Counted from the stretch's first letter, positions 5,086-14,083 are shown. The stretch is 15,337 nucleotides of DNA from Fidelibacterota bacterium (GCA_003527965.1 DPVY01000178.1:1-15337); one strand, 5' to 3'. Notes: generated by a model from the sequence alone, not told the origin. Program-made: numbers and translations.

Positions 5086-5643
5086 ATGAAGGTACTTCGA
5101 CTGATGGGCTCCCTGGCTTTTGTGCTCGGGCTCTTCACTGCAATATTTGCCGGGATACCCTGGTCTGTGATTACTGCCGATAATCCGGTTGTACCCTGGT
5201 GGCTTAGGTTAGCAGTTTTCTGCCTGCTGGGCGGTATCCTGCTGGTCCTGCTGACAGTGGCTCTCGAACAAAGGAAAAACAGGACATCGGGAAAGGATCT
5301 TCCGACTGCTGAATCCCTATCCCGGATTTTGTTACTGAATTCTGAAAATATCCCCGATCGCGAGATCACCGGGATTCTGGGTTTGGTCAAAGGGCACACT
5401 ATTTTTGCCATCTGGCTTGGAAATGACCTCTCTGCCCTGGTGCGGCTTGTTCTTGGTGGTGAGCTAATTGAGTACACGGAGATGATGGGGCGGGCTCGCC
5501 AGATAGCTACCGATCGGATGATCGCCCAGGCTGAGGAGCTGGGAGCTGACGCGATCATCAACGTTCGTTATATGACCACCAGCGTCATCGGCAGTGCCGC
5601 TGAACTTTTGGCCTACGGAACAGCCGTCAAGATCAGCAAATAG
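5086..5643 (+). CDS. Membrane-anchored YbjQ/DUF74 (UPF0145) family protein
   Basis: The 185 aa product has two hydrophobic segments (about 7-27 and 39-60) followed by a YbjQ-type domain (about 78-185). The domain shows the family pattern: GHTIFAIWLGNDLSALVRLV, GGELIEYTEMMGRARQIA, RMIAQAEELGADAIINVRY and the closing E-LAYGTAVKI. YbjQ-like proteins form small soluble oligomers and have been called putative heavy-metal-binding domains, but no function is established. Stand-alone members are about 100-110 aa, so the two-helix membrane anchor is an addition. Which side of the membrane the domain faces cannot be told with certainty. ATG 5086 is chosen because AAGGAGG lies four bases upstream and the alternative ATG at 5053 lacks one. 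It converges on nifJ and shares its terminator. Confidence 0.85.
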   Translation: MKVLRLMGSLAFVLGLFTAIFAGIPWSVITADNPVVPWWLRLAVFCLLGGILLVLLTVALEQRKNRTSGKDLPTAESLSRILLLNSENIPDREITGILGLVKGHTIFAIWLGNDLSALVRLVLGGELIEYTEMMGRARQIATDRMIAQAEELGADAIINVRYMTTSVIGSAAELLAYGTAVKISK

Positions 5644-5774
5644 ATCACCTTACGGAGCAATCGGATATCTGACGGGGAAGATTCTGCATGCAGACTGTCA
5701 GACGAGGAGCCACAGAACGACGGTGGTACGAGATAACGCAAACCCGTATTCGATGAAACAAAGTGGAATAAAAC

Positions 5775-5801
5775 AAAAAGGGGCGAAATTCGCCCCTTTT
5801 T
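5775..5801. terminator. Bidirectional terminator between the YbjQ-like gene and nifJ
   Basis: AAAAAGGGGCGAA and TTCGCCCCTTTTT are perfect inverted arms around one base. Either strand gives a stem followed by a T-run, so both convergent transcripts can end here. It lies 21 bases beyond the nifJ stop codon. Confidence 0.92.
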
Positions 5802-5822
5802 ATCTGGACAAGATTTGTGATA

Positions 5823-8800
5823 TTATTCTGTCATTTTTTTGTATTGCTCATAACGTTCGTCAACGATCACCTGCTGTTCCTTCCAGAATTTTTCAGCCCT
5901 TTCCGGGAAGCTCAGCTTAAGTGAAGTATAACGTTTTTCGCCTTTGAGAAATTCATCAACGGGTAATGACGGTTTTTTGGAATCCAGGGTAAACGGATTC
6001 TTACCTTCCGCCTTGAGCGCCGGATTGTACCGATAGAGCATCCAGTAACCGGTATCGACGGCTTTCTTCTCTTCCTGCTGCGTCAGTTGCATGTTACAGC
6101 CATGATTAATACAGGGCGCATAGGCGATAATAATCGAGGGTCCGTCATAGGCTTCCGCTTCCTTTACGGCTTTAACAAACTGATTTTTATTGGCGCCCAT
6201 AGCAACAGAGGCAACGTAAACATAGCCGTAGCTCATTATCATCATACCAAGATCTTTTTTCTTGGTTGCTTTACCAGCTTCAGCGAACCGGGCTACAGAT
6301 CCGAGCGGAGTAGCTTTAGAAGCCTGACCACCGGTATTGGAATAGACTTCCGTATCCAAAACGAGAATATTAACATTCCGGCTGGAAGCCAATACATGAT
6401 CCAGACCGCCATAACCGATATCGTAAGCCCAGCCGTCACCGCCAAACGCCCAGACACTTTTTGGAACGATGTAACTCTGAAGCTCCCTAATTTTCGCAAG
6501 GACTGCCTTCTTTTCACAGCAGGCATTTTCAACCAATCCCGGAAGCATCGCCTGGATATTTTTTGAGACCGCCTTAATCGCATCTTCTTTAGTATCCCAG
6601 AGTTCAAAGGCCTCTTTAATCAATGCCTTAAAATCGGCATCGATATCCATTTCAAGCGCTTTTTCCATATTGTAGCGCAGCTGCCTGCGATTGGTGTCAA
6701 CCGCCAGGCGCATACCGTAGCCATATTCGGCATTATCTTCAAAAAGAGAATTTGCCCAGGCGGGTCCATGTCCCTCTTTGTTTTTGGCATAGGGCATAGT
6801 AGGAAAGGTGGCACCCCAGATTGAAGAACAGCCGGTCGCATTGGCAACGATCATCCGGTCGCCATAGAGCTGGGTGATTAGTTTGACATAAGGCGTCTCA
6901 CCGCAACCCGCACAGGCGCCGGAGAACTCCAGCAAGGGTTGCTTGAACTGACTGCCCTTAACGGATTCGACTTTCACCGCCTGACTGATAGCATTCGGCA
7001 GAGTGTCAAAGTAGAGCACCCGTTCAGATTCACCGGCATTCCGTTCTTCCTGAATAGGTTTGGCAACGAGAGCTTCTTTCGGGCACTCATTGACGCAGTT
7101 CATACATCCCTGACAGTCTTCTACATAAACCTGAAGCCTGTATCTCATGCCGGCATCTTTACCAATTGCAGTAATGGTTTCAAAACCATCCGGAGCATTT
7201 TTCAGGTCGTTAGGATCAATCAGTTTCGGTCGAATGGCGGCATGGGGACATACGAAGGAACATTGATTACACTGAATACAATTTTCCTTGATCCAATGCG
7301 GAACAATAGGAGCGATGCCCCGTTTTTCCAGTTTCATTGTGCCGGAAGGTACAAAACCGTCATAGGGCATATCGGAAACCGGAATTTCATCACCCTTTTC
7401 ACGCATAATTTTTTCGATCACGTTTTTAACAAAACCGGTCGCATCTTCAGGCACAAGCTGTTTCTCAGAAGCATGTTTTGCGCCAGGTTCAGCAGGTACC
7501 GCAATCTCAACAAGCGCTTCGGCTGTAGCATCAACAGCTTTCCAGTTCATTTCAACAATTTCCTGACCTTTGGCGCCATAAGTCTTTTTAATGGCGTTTT
7601 TAATCAGTTTAATGGCCTGGTTTTTTTCCAAGACACCGGAAATTATAAAAAATGCCGCCATCATAACGGAGTTAATACGTCCGCCGAGCCCTACTTGCCT
7701 GGCAATTTCCAGAGCATTGATATTATAAAACCTGATTTTCTTTGCTATGATTGTTTTCTGCATCTCTTCGGTAAGATTCTCGAAAGCTTCATCCTTTGAC
7801 CAAATTGAATTCAGCAGGAAAACGCCGTTTTCATTAATTCCCTCCAGAATATCATACCGGCCGATAAAAGCCTGGTTGTGACAGGCAATGAAATCGGCAT
7901 TCTGAACGAGATATTCGGATTGGATCGGTGATTTACCGAACCTTAAATGGCTGCGGGTCGTACCTCCTGATTTCTTGGAATCGTATTGAAAATATCCCTG
8001 CGCATACATATCCGTGTTGTCGCCGATAATTTTAATCGAATTTTTATTGGCACCCACAGTACCGTCAGAGCCCAATCCCCAGAATTTACATGAGATTGTT
8101 CCTTCGGGGATTGTGTTGATCTGTTCTTTAATTTCCAGCGACATATTGGTTACATCATCATTAATGCCAACCGTAAAACCATGAGAGCAGACGCCGTCAA
8201 GATGATCGTAAACAGACTTAACCATAGAGGGCGAAAATTCTTTTGAAGAAAGACCATAGCGACCGCCGATAATTTTCAGGTCTTTATCTTTAAGAGCGAC
8301 GACGGTGTCAAGATAAAGCGGTTCGCCAATTGAGCCGGGTTCTTTAGTGCGGTCAAGCACGGCAATCTTTTTAACTGACGCAGGAATTGCTTTAACAAAA
8401 TCTGCCACGGAGAAAGGTCTATAAAGGCGAATTTTAACCAAACCGACTTTTTCACCGTTTTTATTCAGGTAATTGACGGTCTCTTCAACCGTATCGGCAC
8501 CACTGCCCATGATAATGATAATTTTTTCGGCATCGGGAGCGCCAAAATAATCAAACAGATGATATTGTCGTCCAATTTTCTTCGCGAGCAGGTCCATATA
8601 TTCCTGAACGATAGCGGGAGCAGCCAGGTAGTATTTATTGACGGTTTCGCGACCCTGAAAATAGACATCGGGATTTTGAGCGCCGACCTTAACGCGCGGC
8701 TGTTCCGGATTCATGGCCCGGGCGCGAAAAGCCTCGACATATTTCATATCGAGCATTTCACGCATGGTCTCGTAATTAATGCAGTCGATTTTTTGAATTT

Positions 8801-9335
8801 CATGGGAATTGCGAAAACCATCGAAGAAACTCAGGAAAGGAATACTCGCTTTCAGGGTTGCCAGATGAGATACCACCCCCAAATCCATAATCTCCTGAAT
8901 TGAACTGGCAGCCATCAGCGCCCAACCGGTATTCCGCGCCGACATCACATCGGAATGGTCGCCAAAAATTGATAAAGACTGACAGGCCAGCGAGCGCGCA
9001 GAAACATGAAAAACAGCCGGCAGCATTTCACCGGCGATTTTGTGCATATTGGGCAACATCAGCATCAGTCCCTGAGAAGCGGTAAACGTAGTCGTCATCG
9101 CCCCAGCGGAAAGAGAGCCGTGAACAGTGCCGGCAGCACCGGCTTCAGATTGCAATTCGACCACATCCACTTTCTGGTCAAATATATTTTTCAGCCCTTT
9201 GGTCGCCCATGCGTCGGCATATTCTCCCATTGTTGAAGATGGTGTAATCGGATAAATAGCCGCCACCTCACTAAAAGCATAAGCCACGTGAGTCGCAGCC
9301 ATATTGCCGTCCATACTTTTCATATTTTTAGCCAT
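5823..9335 (-). CDS. nifJ: Pyruvate:ferredoxin (flavodoxin) oxidoreductase
   Basis: The enzyme converts pyruvate and CoA to acetyl-CoA and CO2, reducing ferredoxin or flavodoxin, in the cytoplasm. The 1170 aa length is normal for the one-chain form, and all domains are present in order. The N-terminal pyruvate/TPP part begins MAKNMKSMDGNMAATHVAYA and has YPITPSSTMGEY (28-39) and QSEAGAAG (62-69). The ferredoxin-like part has two 4Fe-4S motifs, C686-x2-C689-x2-C692-x3-C696 and C741-x2-C744-x2-C747-x3-C751. The C-terminal TPP domain has CAGCGETPY (C808, C811), GGDGWAYDIGYGG (about 965-977) and NTGGQASKATPLG, and carries further cysteines (APCINHGC, near 1077) expected to bind the proximal cluster. 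I chose ATG 9335 over the adjacent ATG 9338 because GGAG is then seven bases away and family members start MAK-MK. It has its own promoter and shares a terminator with the convergent gene. It is probably central to anaerobic energy metabolism. Confidence 0.97.
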   Translation of the reverse strand: MAKNMKSMDGNMAATHVAYAFSEVAAIYPITPSSTMGEYADAWATKGLKNIFDQKVDVVELQSEAGAAGTVHGSLSAGAMTTTFTASQGLMLMLPNMHKIAGEMLPAVFHVSARSLACQSLSIFGDHSDVMSARNTGWALMAASSIQEIMDLGVVSHLATLKASIPFLSFFDGFRNSHEIQKIDCINYETMREMLDMKYVEAFRARAMNPEQPRVKVGAQNPDVYFQGRETVNKYYLAAPAIVQEYMDLLAKKIGRQYHLFDYFGAPDAEKIIIIMGSGADTVEETVNYLNKNGEKVGLVKIRLYRPFSVADFVKAIPASVKKIAVLDRTKEPGSIGEPLYLDTVVALKDKDLKIIGGRYGLSSKEFSPSMVKSVYDHLDGVCSHGFTVGINDDVTNMSLEIKEQINTIPEGTISCKFWGLGSDGTVGANKNSIKIIGDNTDMYAQGYFQYDSKKSGGTTRSHLRFGKSPIQSEYLVQNADFIACHNQAFIGRYDILEGINENGVFLLNSIWSKDEAFENLTEEMQKTIIAKKIRFYNINALEIARQVGLGGRINSVMMAAFFIISGVLEKNQAIKLIKNAIKKTYGAKGQEIVEMNWKAVDATAEALVEIAVPAEPGAKHASEKQLVPEDATGFVKNVIEKIMREKGDEIPVSDMPYDGFVPSGTMKLEKRGIAPIVPHWIKENCIQCNQCSFVCPHAAIRPKLIDPNDLKNAPDGFETITAIGKDAGMRYRLQVYVEDCQGCMNCVNECPKEALVAKPIQEERNAGESERVLYFDTLPNAISQAVKVESVKGSQFKQPLLEFSGACAGCGETPYVKLITQLYGDRMIVANATGCSSIWGATFPTMPYAKNKEGHGPAWANSLFEDNAEYGYGMRLAVDTNRRQLRYNMEKALEMDIDADFKALIKEAFELWDTKEDAIKAVSKNIQAMLPGLVENACCEKKAVLAKIRELQSYIVPKSVWAFGGDGWAYDIGYGGLDHVLASSRNVNILVLDTEVYSNTGGQASKATPLGSVARFAEAGKATKKKDLGMMIMSYGYVYVASVAMGANKNQFVKAVKEAEAYDGPSIIIAYAPCINHGCNMQLTQQEEKKAVDTGYWMLYRYNPALKAEGKNPFTLDSKKPSLPVDEFLKGEKRYTSLKLSFPERAEKFWKEQQVIVDERYEQYKKMTE

Positions 9336-9403
9336 CATAGATCTCCATAATTGATTTATTGATTAATATTCATGTTCAATTATCCCCTTTTGATGAGCGA
9401 GGC

Positions 9404-9433
9404 ATAATATATTCCAGCAGATGATTTCTTCAA
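9404..9433 (-). promoter_or_regulatory. Candidate promoter of nifJ
   Basis: On the minus strand TTGAAG (9433..9428) is followed after 18 bases by TATTAT (9409..9404). Transcription would begin near 9397, about 60 bases before the start codon. The upstream gene has its own terminator, so nifJ needs a promoter in this gap. Confidence 0.5.
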
Positions 9434-9520
9434 AACTCCACCTTATAATAAACATCCAACCGAAAATAAAATTACGATTAATTCTACTTAATTACAAACG
9501 AATAACCGGGTTCGATTTAT

Positions 9521-9554
9521 AAAAAAAAGACCGGCTTAAAAAATAGAGCCGGCC
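9521..9554 (-). terminator. Terminator of the phosphofructokinase gene
   Basis: On the minus strand GGCCGGCT (9554..9547) pairs with AGCCGGTC (9536..9529), with one G-T pair, around a T-rich loop. Eight Ts follow. It begins 22 bases after the pfp stop codon and separates pfp from nifJ. Confidence 0.85.
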
Positions 9555-9576
9555 CTCTTTTATCTGTTTTGCTGAT

Positions 9577-10800
9577 CTACCAGTTTAATATTTTTCTGAA
9601 ATCATATTCTTCGGGATACTTTACATATTCCCGGGCTGCTTTATAATCGCGCTCAGTAATATACTGAAGAACGTTATTTATTATTGATTGAGGCTTCTGA
9701 GATTCAATATCAACCAGACGGGGAGGAATTTTTCCATCCGCATTTTCCAAATCTTTCAGAAATAAAGGAGATACGTCACCGGCATTGTTGACATATACCA
9801 TACACCCGGAGGCGCCCTGGCGGAAGAGTTGATAAACACCATTGCCCAGGAGAGTGCAATAAACCAGATCGTAACCAGTCGGATTCACGCAACGGACTTC
9901 ATATCCGATCTCAACGGGACGGGATTTGATCTTCAAGCCGGTCTCGGCATATTTCTTCTCCAATAACTCATTAAATATTTGAGCTTTCGAGATTTTTCCC
10001 AATTCCGGATGACCGTGATCATCATAACTTAAGTGAATCCCGGATCGGCGAATTTCTGTGTCACTAAGAGCATGAAAAACTCCTTCGGAGATTATCGCCG
10101 CACCGTAATTTACCCCCATGATTTTCCGCTTAATCATCGCCGAAATAACCAGGTTGACGATGCGCTCTATAGTTATCTCCGTCTTATTAAACATTTCCGG
10201 AATGACTATCATGGGTAAATGACAGGCGGCGCCGAGCCCGAATGCCAGGTGACCGGCGGATCGTCCCATTACTGCAATCACAAACCAGTTCTCACTGGTG
10301 CGGGCATCTTCATAAATTACCGAAGCAATTTTTGCGCCGGCGTCTTCGGCGGTCGTATAGCCGAATGTGGGTGTATTATCGGGTAACGGCAGGTCGTTGT
10401 CAATAGTTTTGGGTACGTGAATATTGGCGATGGAATATCCCTTTTCAGCAAGGAATTTGGCAACCCGGTTAGCCGTGGAGGCGGTATCGTCACCACCTAC
10501 CGTTACCAGCAGTTTTATGTCATTATCAGTAAAAAATTTAAGATTAAAATTCCGTTCAAAATCCGTGGCGCTCGGTTTGAAACGGCTCATTTTCAAATAG
10601 GACCCGCCTTTGTTGAAGATTGCATCAGCCTTATGGAAATCAAGCTCTTCATATTGCGCATCTTCCCGAAAAAGTCCGGCATAACCCAGATGCAGACCAA
10701 TCACGCCGTAACCGTTTTTCAAAAAAACTTTGGCAATTGACCCGACTACGGTATTCATCCCCGGCGCCGGTCCCCCGCCGCATAATATTGCTATTCTCAT
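9577..10800 (-). CDS. pfp: 6-phosphofructokinase, probably diphosphate-dependent
   Basis: The enzyme phosphorylates fructose 6-phosphate to fructose 1,6-bisphosphate; the PPi type is reversible. The 407 aa product starts MRIAILCGGGPAPGMN, the family's first glycine loop. It has GGDDT (102-106), PKTIDND (130-136, catalytic D134) and MGRSAGHLA (178-186). Two positions tell the phosphoryl donor in this family. Where ATP enzymes have GGDGS and PGTIDND, this one has Asp (D105) and Lys (K131), the signature of PPi-dependent enzymes. The donor is therefore inferred as PPi, though a few exceptions are known in the family. AGGAGATAAGA precedes the start. The gene is followed by its own terminator. Functionally it fits with nifJ next door: both serve fermentative sugar breakdown, with PPi use saving ATP. 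Confidence 0.93.
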   Translation of the reverse strand: MRIAILCGGGPAPGMNTVVGSIAKVFLKNGYGVIGLHLGYAGLFREDAQYEELDFHKADAIFNKGGSYLKMSRFKPSATDFERNFNLKFFTDNDIKLLVTVGGDDTASTANRVAKFLAEKGYSIANIHVPKTIDNDLPLPDNTPTFGYTTAEDAGAKIASVIYEDARTSENWFVIAVMGRSAGHLAFGLGAACHLPMIVIPEMFNKTEITIERIVNLVISAMIKRKIMGVNYGAAIISEGVFHALSDTEIRRSGIHLSYDDHGHPELGKISKAQIFNELLEKKYAETGLKIKSRPVEIGYEVRCVNPTGYDLVYCTLLGNGVYQLFRQGASGCMVYVNNAGDVSPLFLKDLENADGKIPPRLVDIESQKPQSIINNVLQYITERDYKAAREYVKYPEEYDFRKILNW

Positions 10801-11266
10801 TCTTATCTCCTAAAAAACTTTATTTAAGTCCAAAATTACTTATCTTTGCTCTAAATTTCAATGTGGAATTTGAACTTGACTATAACCCGGAAAATATTTA
10901 AAGTCTTTTCATGAAATCTAATAGCCGGAAAAGAGCATTGCCGGTTTTTGACCGTGATCCGCAGCCGACCGGCAAAACCCAAAAACCGCCAGGCAGGCGA
11001 TAAAGCGCTTTGATATTCGTAAGCAGGTAGAAATATCCATCTAATATGGGAGTATGGCTACTCTTAGAGATACACTATCTTTATCTTCAAGCAATAGAAA
11101 CAGAAAGAATAAACTGAATATCGAACAAAGATTAACAATTTATGATTTTATGCCGAAGGCATCCCTTGAGAGAAGTAGAGACCGAAATGAACAAAATTGC
11201 ACAAAACAAAATCAAAAATCGTTAATCGGTGTTCCTTGTTCTTAAATCAAATAAATTGAGGATATA
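10801..11266. other. Intergenic region between divergent pfp and methyltransferase genes
   Basis: No convincing gene is seen. A 63-codon ORF (11054-11245) has no strong ribosome-binding site, low-complexity Asn/Arg/Lys-rich text and no recognised motif. On the minus strand TTGAAA followed 17 bases later by TAATTT (about 10835-10863) is a weak candidate for the pfp promoter. Around 10935-10990 there is GC-rich, partly self-complementary sequence: GGTTTTTG (10943-10950) with CAAAAACC (10980-10987), plus several CCGGC/GCCGG copies. Its role is unknown. Methyltransferase promoter elements are not clear. Confidence 0.4.
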
Positions 11267-11899
11267 ATGAAGCAGATGAAAATGGATGAAATATATAGAA
11301 ATATACCTCCGGAAAAAATTCCATGGAATATTGAAGAGCCTCCGAAAGCTTTGGTTGAATTAGTCGAGCATGAAAATGTAAAGCCATGTAAAACTATTGA
11401 TTGGGGCTGTGGTGCCGGCAATTATGCGATTTATCTTGCCGGTATCGGATTTGATGTTACCGGAGTTGATATTTCCCCATCGGCTATAAAGACTGCCAAA
11501 GAAAATGCGAAGAAGAAAAGAGTCAAGTGCAATTTTCTTGTAGCCGATGTTATTGGTGATTTGGATGAAGTTAAGCAAACTTTTGACTTTGCTTACGACT
11601 GGGAGTTGTTGCATCATATATATCCGAAAAAAAGGAAGAAATATATTGAAAATGTGTATAGAATGCTAAATTCAGGAAGACCGTATCTTTCCGTTTGTTT
11701 CAGTGAGAAAGACCCTCACTTTGGGGGTTCGGGAAAATACAGAAAAACTCCATTAGGCACTATTTTGTATTTTTCCTCAGAAGACGAGTTGAGAGACCTT
11801 TTCGATCCGTACTTCAACATCAAAGAATTTAAAACGATAGAGCTTGTGGGTAAATCTGCACCCCATCTTGCAAACTATGTTTTTATGGAGAAGAAATGA
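11267..11899 (+). CDS. Class I SAM-dependent methyltransferase, substrate unknown
   Basis: The 210 aa product has the Rossmann-type methyltransferase core. Motif I is IDWGCGAGNYAIYLA (44-58), the SAM loop. The acidic residue after strand 2 is D68 in TGVDIS. FLVADV (90-95) forms motif II, and FDFAYDWELLHHI (106-118) is the post-II segment. A short N-terminal part (EIYRNIPPEKIPWNIEEPP, 8-26) resembles the substrate-side cap of small-molecule methyltransferases such as the thiopurine/tellurite-resistance group, but I cannot assign a substrate. The C-terminal FSSEDELRDLFDPYFNI is also typical of that wider group. ATG 11267 has GAGG five bases upstream. It stands alone on the plus strand, divergent from pfp. 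A general call is safe; the specific reaction is unknown. Confidence 0.88.
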   Translation: MKQMKMDEIYRNIPPEKIPWNIEEPPKALVELVEHENVKPCKTIDWGCGAGNYAIYLAGIGFDVTGVDISPSAIKTAKENAKKKRVKCNFLVADVIGDLDEVKQTFDFAYDWELLHHIYPKKRKKYIENVYRMLNSGRPYLSVCFSEKDPHFGGSGKYRKTPLGTILYFSSEDELRDLFDPYFNIKEFKTIELVGKSAPHLANYVFMEKK

Positions 11900-12258
11900 A
11901 AATGGATGTTCCCCTTTGGGAAACTTCAGATACCCGCCAGACGTTATTCGCAAGACAACAAGGCAAAGCGCAATATTGTTATTAAAAATTCATGTTTCTG
12001 AGATAGTTAGCCGCACCCCCGCCCTGATGGTTGCAGGAATGAGTTTTAAAATTATGAAGAGGTTTATATATGCCCAAAAATGATTCTACAAAGAAAGTGT
12101 TTTGCTATCATCCGGTTAGTTCTCTTACCGCTTACCACAACCATACATCCATGCACTCATGCACTCCACCATATCCTTCACTCCCATTTACCCCGCTCCA
12201 CGTTTCAGATCACTTTTTACTACACACTAAATAAATGATTTTCTAAATTACTATTATT
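11900..12258 (+). other. Intergenic region with a guanine-poor tract
   Basis: No gene is supported. A 79-codon ORF (11844-12083) overlaps the methyltransferase end and looks accidental. From about 12118 to 12215 the plus strand is notably poor in G and rich in C and A. It includes the tandem ATGCACTCATGCACTC (12152-12167) preceded by related octamers. No terminator for the methyltransferase and no consensus promoter for the next gene stand out. Confidence 0.45.
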
Positions 12259-13806
12259 ATGAAGCGAATAAAAATTATCTTATGTCTTGTATCTTGTGCC
12301 ATGTGTCTAAAAGCCCAGATCTATTTGTCACCCTATGAACCGGTCTATGAAGATTTACGTTATCTTCAAACCGGCGGCTTGTTATCATTGGTGGATCTGA
12401 ACCAGATACCGGTTTTACAGGGACAGTTGGTCGAAGCAATCGGTGCGGATTTAGGATTGGGATCATATTCCCTTACTCAGCGTGGTTTAATAAATCGAAT
12501 ACGAACTTCCTATGCCATTGGCGATACCGTCCAATCCGGCGGTTTGTTGAATCGGCTTTTGGAACGGATTTTAATTAATCGCGTCAAAGAGCCGCAATTC
12601 TATCTTGGTATGCGTACCAATCTGACTGCCGTTAGCGATCCGGGCAAATTATATCCTGAATTAAAAACTTTTGGTGCTGTCGTATTGCCCTATGGGATCA
12701 GTGTCGTTAATATAATGGCTATCGACCCCTATGCTGCGGATCCGTCTGAAAGTCGGGCAGGTAAACCCGATTATATCGGACATAAATGGCGGGGACTTTC
12801 GGGCTATACGGAGCAGGCGTATTTTCTGTGGTTGACGAAATACAGTCGCCTTACACTGGGGCGCAGCTATGTGATTACAGGTCCGGGGCGCAACAGTCAT
12901 CTGATGTTTTCCGGCGCTGCCCGCCCGCTGGATCAGATTCGGCTGGAATTTTTTAACAAACGCTTCAGTTTTCAGACATTGATGGCGCAGCTGGATCCTA
13001 TGGCTGGCGCTAACCGCTATCTTGCCAGTCACAGGTTGACATTATTTCTAAAGAGATGGCAGGTATCGCTCACTGAAACTATACTTTATGGAGGGATCGG
13101 ACAGGGAATTGAATGGACCTATCTGAATCCGTTTCTTTTTTATCATGGCGAACAGATGAATGGTCCCGGTTTAGACGGGAATACTCTCGGTTCGCTTGAA
13201 TTAACATATACCGGCAATCGTTGGACCGCCTATACGGAGATTCTTATTGATGATATCCAGCTCGATAAAGCGGCTCCCGGTGATCTGGAGCCCAATGAAA
13301 TCGGCGTTGTTACCGGGTTTGATCTGGCGGATCCTTTTAATGTGGAAGGGTTGTATATGTGTGTGGAATATACTGCTTTAACCAATCGCACTTACAAGAC
13401 CGCCAGCCCTTATGAATTTTATCTGCACCGCAATGTCCCGCTCGGTTATCCTTTGGGAAGCGATTTGGATCGCTGGGAACTGATCGTAAAAAAGTATCTG
13501 CGCAACTGGCAGGCTATTATTCGGTTCGACTACTTACGGCGTGGCTCCGGCGAGATGAATGTGCCATGGGATATGCCCTGGATGAATTATACACTTGAGG
13601 AAGGCTACACCGAGCCTTTTCCGACGGGCATCGTTGAAAAAACCGCCGATTTGGGTCTGGAAATACGCTGGCTGCCCTCGTATAATCGGTATGCTTTTTT
13701 GCAAATTAATCTGCAATCTATTCAGAATGTCGCTCACACGCGGGACAATGAACACAATGTAATTGTCACATTGGGACTGCATTGGAATTTCAAATTTGAC
13801 ATTTGA
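12259..13806 (+). CDS. Wzi-like outer-membrane beta-barrel protein
   Basis: The 515 aa product starts with a signal peptide (MKRIKIILCLVSCAMCLKAQ, probable cut after KA). LVSC could also be read as a lipobox, but a barrel with type I cleavage is more likely. The mature protein is rich in aromatic, alternating strands and matches the 'capsule assembly protein Wzi' family: YEPVYEDLRYLQTGGLL near the start, LGRSYVITGPGRNSHLMFSG (about 200-219), LTETILYGG and TYLNPFLFYHGEQ (about 275-300), and HRNVPLGYPLGSDLDRW (about 394-410). In enterobacteria Wzi is an outer-membrane lectin that helps anchor capsule polysaccharide. In other phyla the family is broader, and no capsule genes are seen here, so that role is not shown. 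No Shine-Dalgarno precedes ATG 12259; the leader is A/T-rich. Confidence 0.75.
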   Translation: MKRIKIILCLVSCAMCLKAQIYLSPYEPVYEDLRYLQTGGLLSLVDLNQIPVLQGQLVEAIGADLGLGSYSLTQRGLINRIRTSYAIGDTVQSGGLLNRLLERILINRVKEPQFYLGMRTNLTAVSDPGKLYPELKTFGAVVLPYGISVVNIMAIDPYAADPSESRAGKPDYIGHKWRGLSGYTEQAYFLWLTKYSRLTLGRSYVITGPGRNSHLMFSGAARPLDQIRLEFFNKRFSFQTLMAQLDPMAGANRYLASHRLTLFLKRWQVSLTETILYGGIGQGIEWTYLNPFLFYHGEQMNGPGLDGNTLGSLELTYTGNRWTAYTEILIDDIQLDKAAPGDLEPNEIGVVTGFDLADPFNVEGLYMCVEYTALTNRTYKTASPYEFYLHRNVPLGYPLGSDLDRWELIVKKYLRNWQAIIRFDYLRRGSGEMNVPWDMPWMNYTLEEGYTEPFPTGIVEKTADLGLEIRWLPSYNRYAFLQINLQSIQNVAHTRDNEHNVIVTLGLHWNFKFDI

Positions 13807-14083
13807 TATTTGACACAATTGCAGTACACTCGCTTTTCAGGAAAAAGCCAAATTTTTAACAAAAATATATTGATAATTACAAAAATATTTCTTATTTATA
13901 GTTGTGGTATCCAAAATATTTTACCGCAACAATGCTTCACATTTTCAACATCAGGCAAAGACTTTGCGAAATTTTTGTATTCATTTTTTTACTGAGCGCT
14001 CTAATTAATTAAAATGATAGGGGGGTAAACTAAAAAAAATCTAAAAGATGGCGAACAATTTTATTTAAAGGTGAGGAGTAACC

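Noticed and set aside
5040..5561. Minus-strand 173-codon ORF
   Set aside because: Lies antisense to the YbjQ-like gene, whose frame has clear family motifs and a strong ribosome-binding site. The reverse frame is Ser/Arg/Pro-rich shadow sequence.
6939..7799. 286-codon plus-strand ORF opposite nifJ
   Set aside because: Antisense shadow of nifJ; Phe/Asn-rich text without a start signal.
11054..11245. 63-codon plus-strand ORF before the methyltransferase
   Set aside because: Low-complexity polar text, weak ribosome-binding site and no recognised motif. It could be a small gene, but nothing supports it.
11844..12083. 79-codon ORF overlapping the methyltransferase 3' end
   Set aside because: Starts well inside a confident gene in another frame and shows no protein-like pattern.
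13810..13995. 61-codon ORF after the Wzi-like gene
   Set aside because: AT-rich intergenic sequence with no ribosome-binding site and no recognisable pattern.
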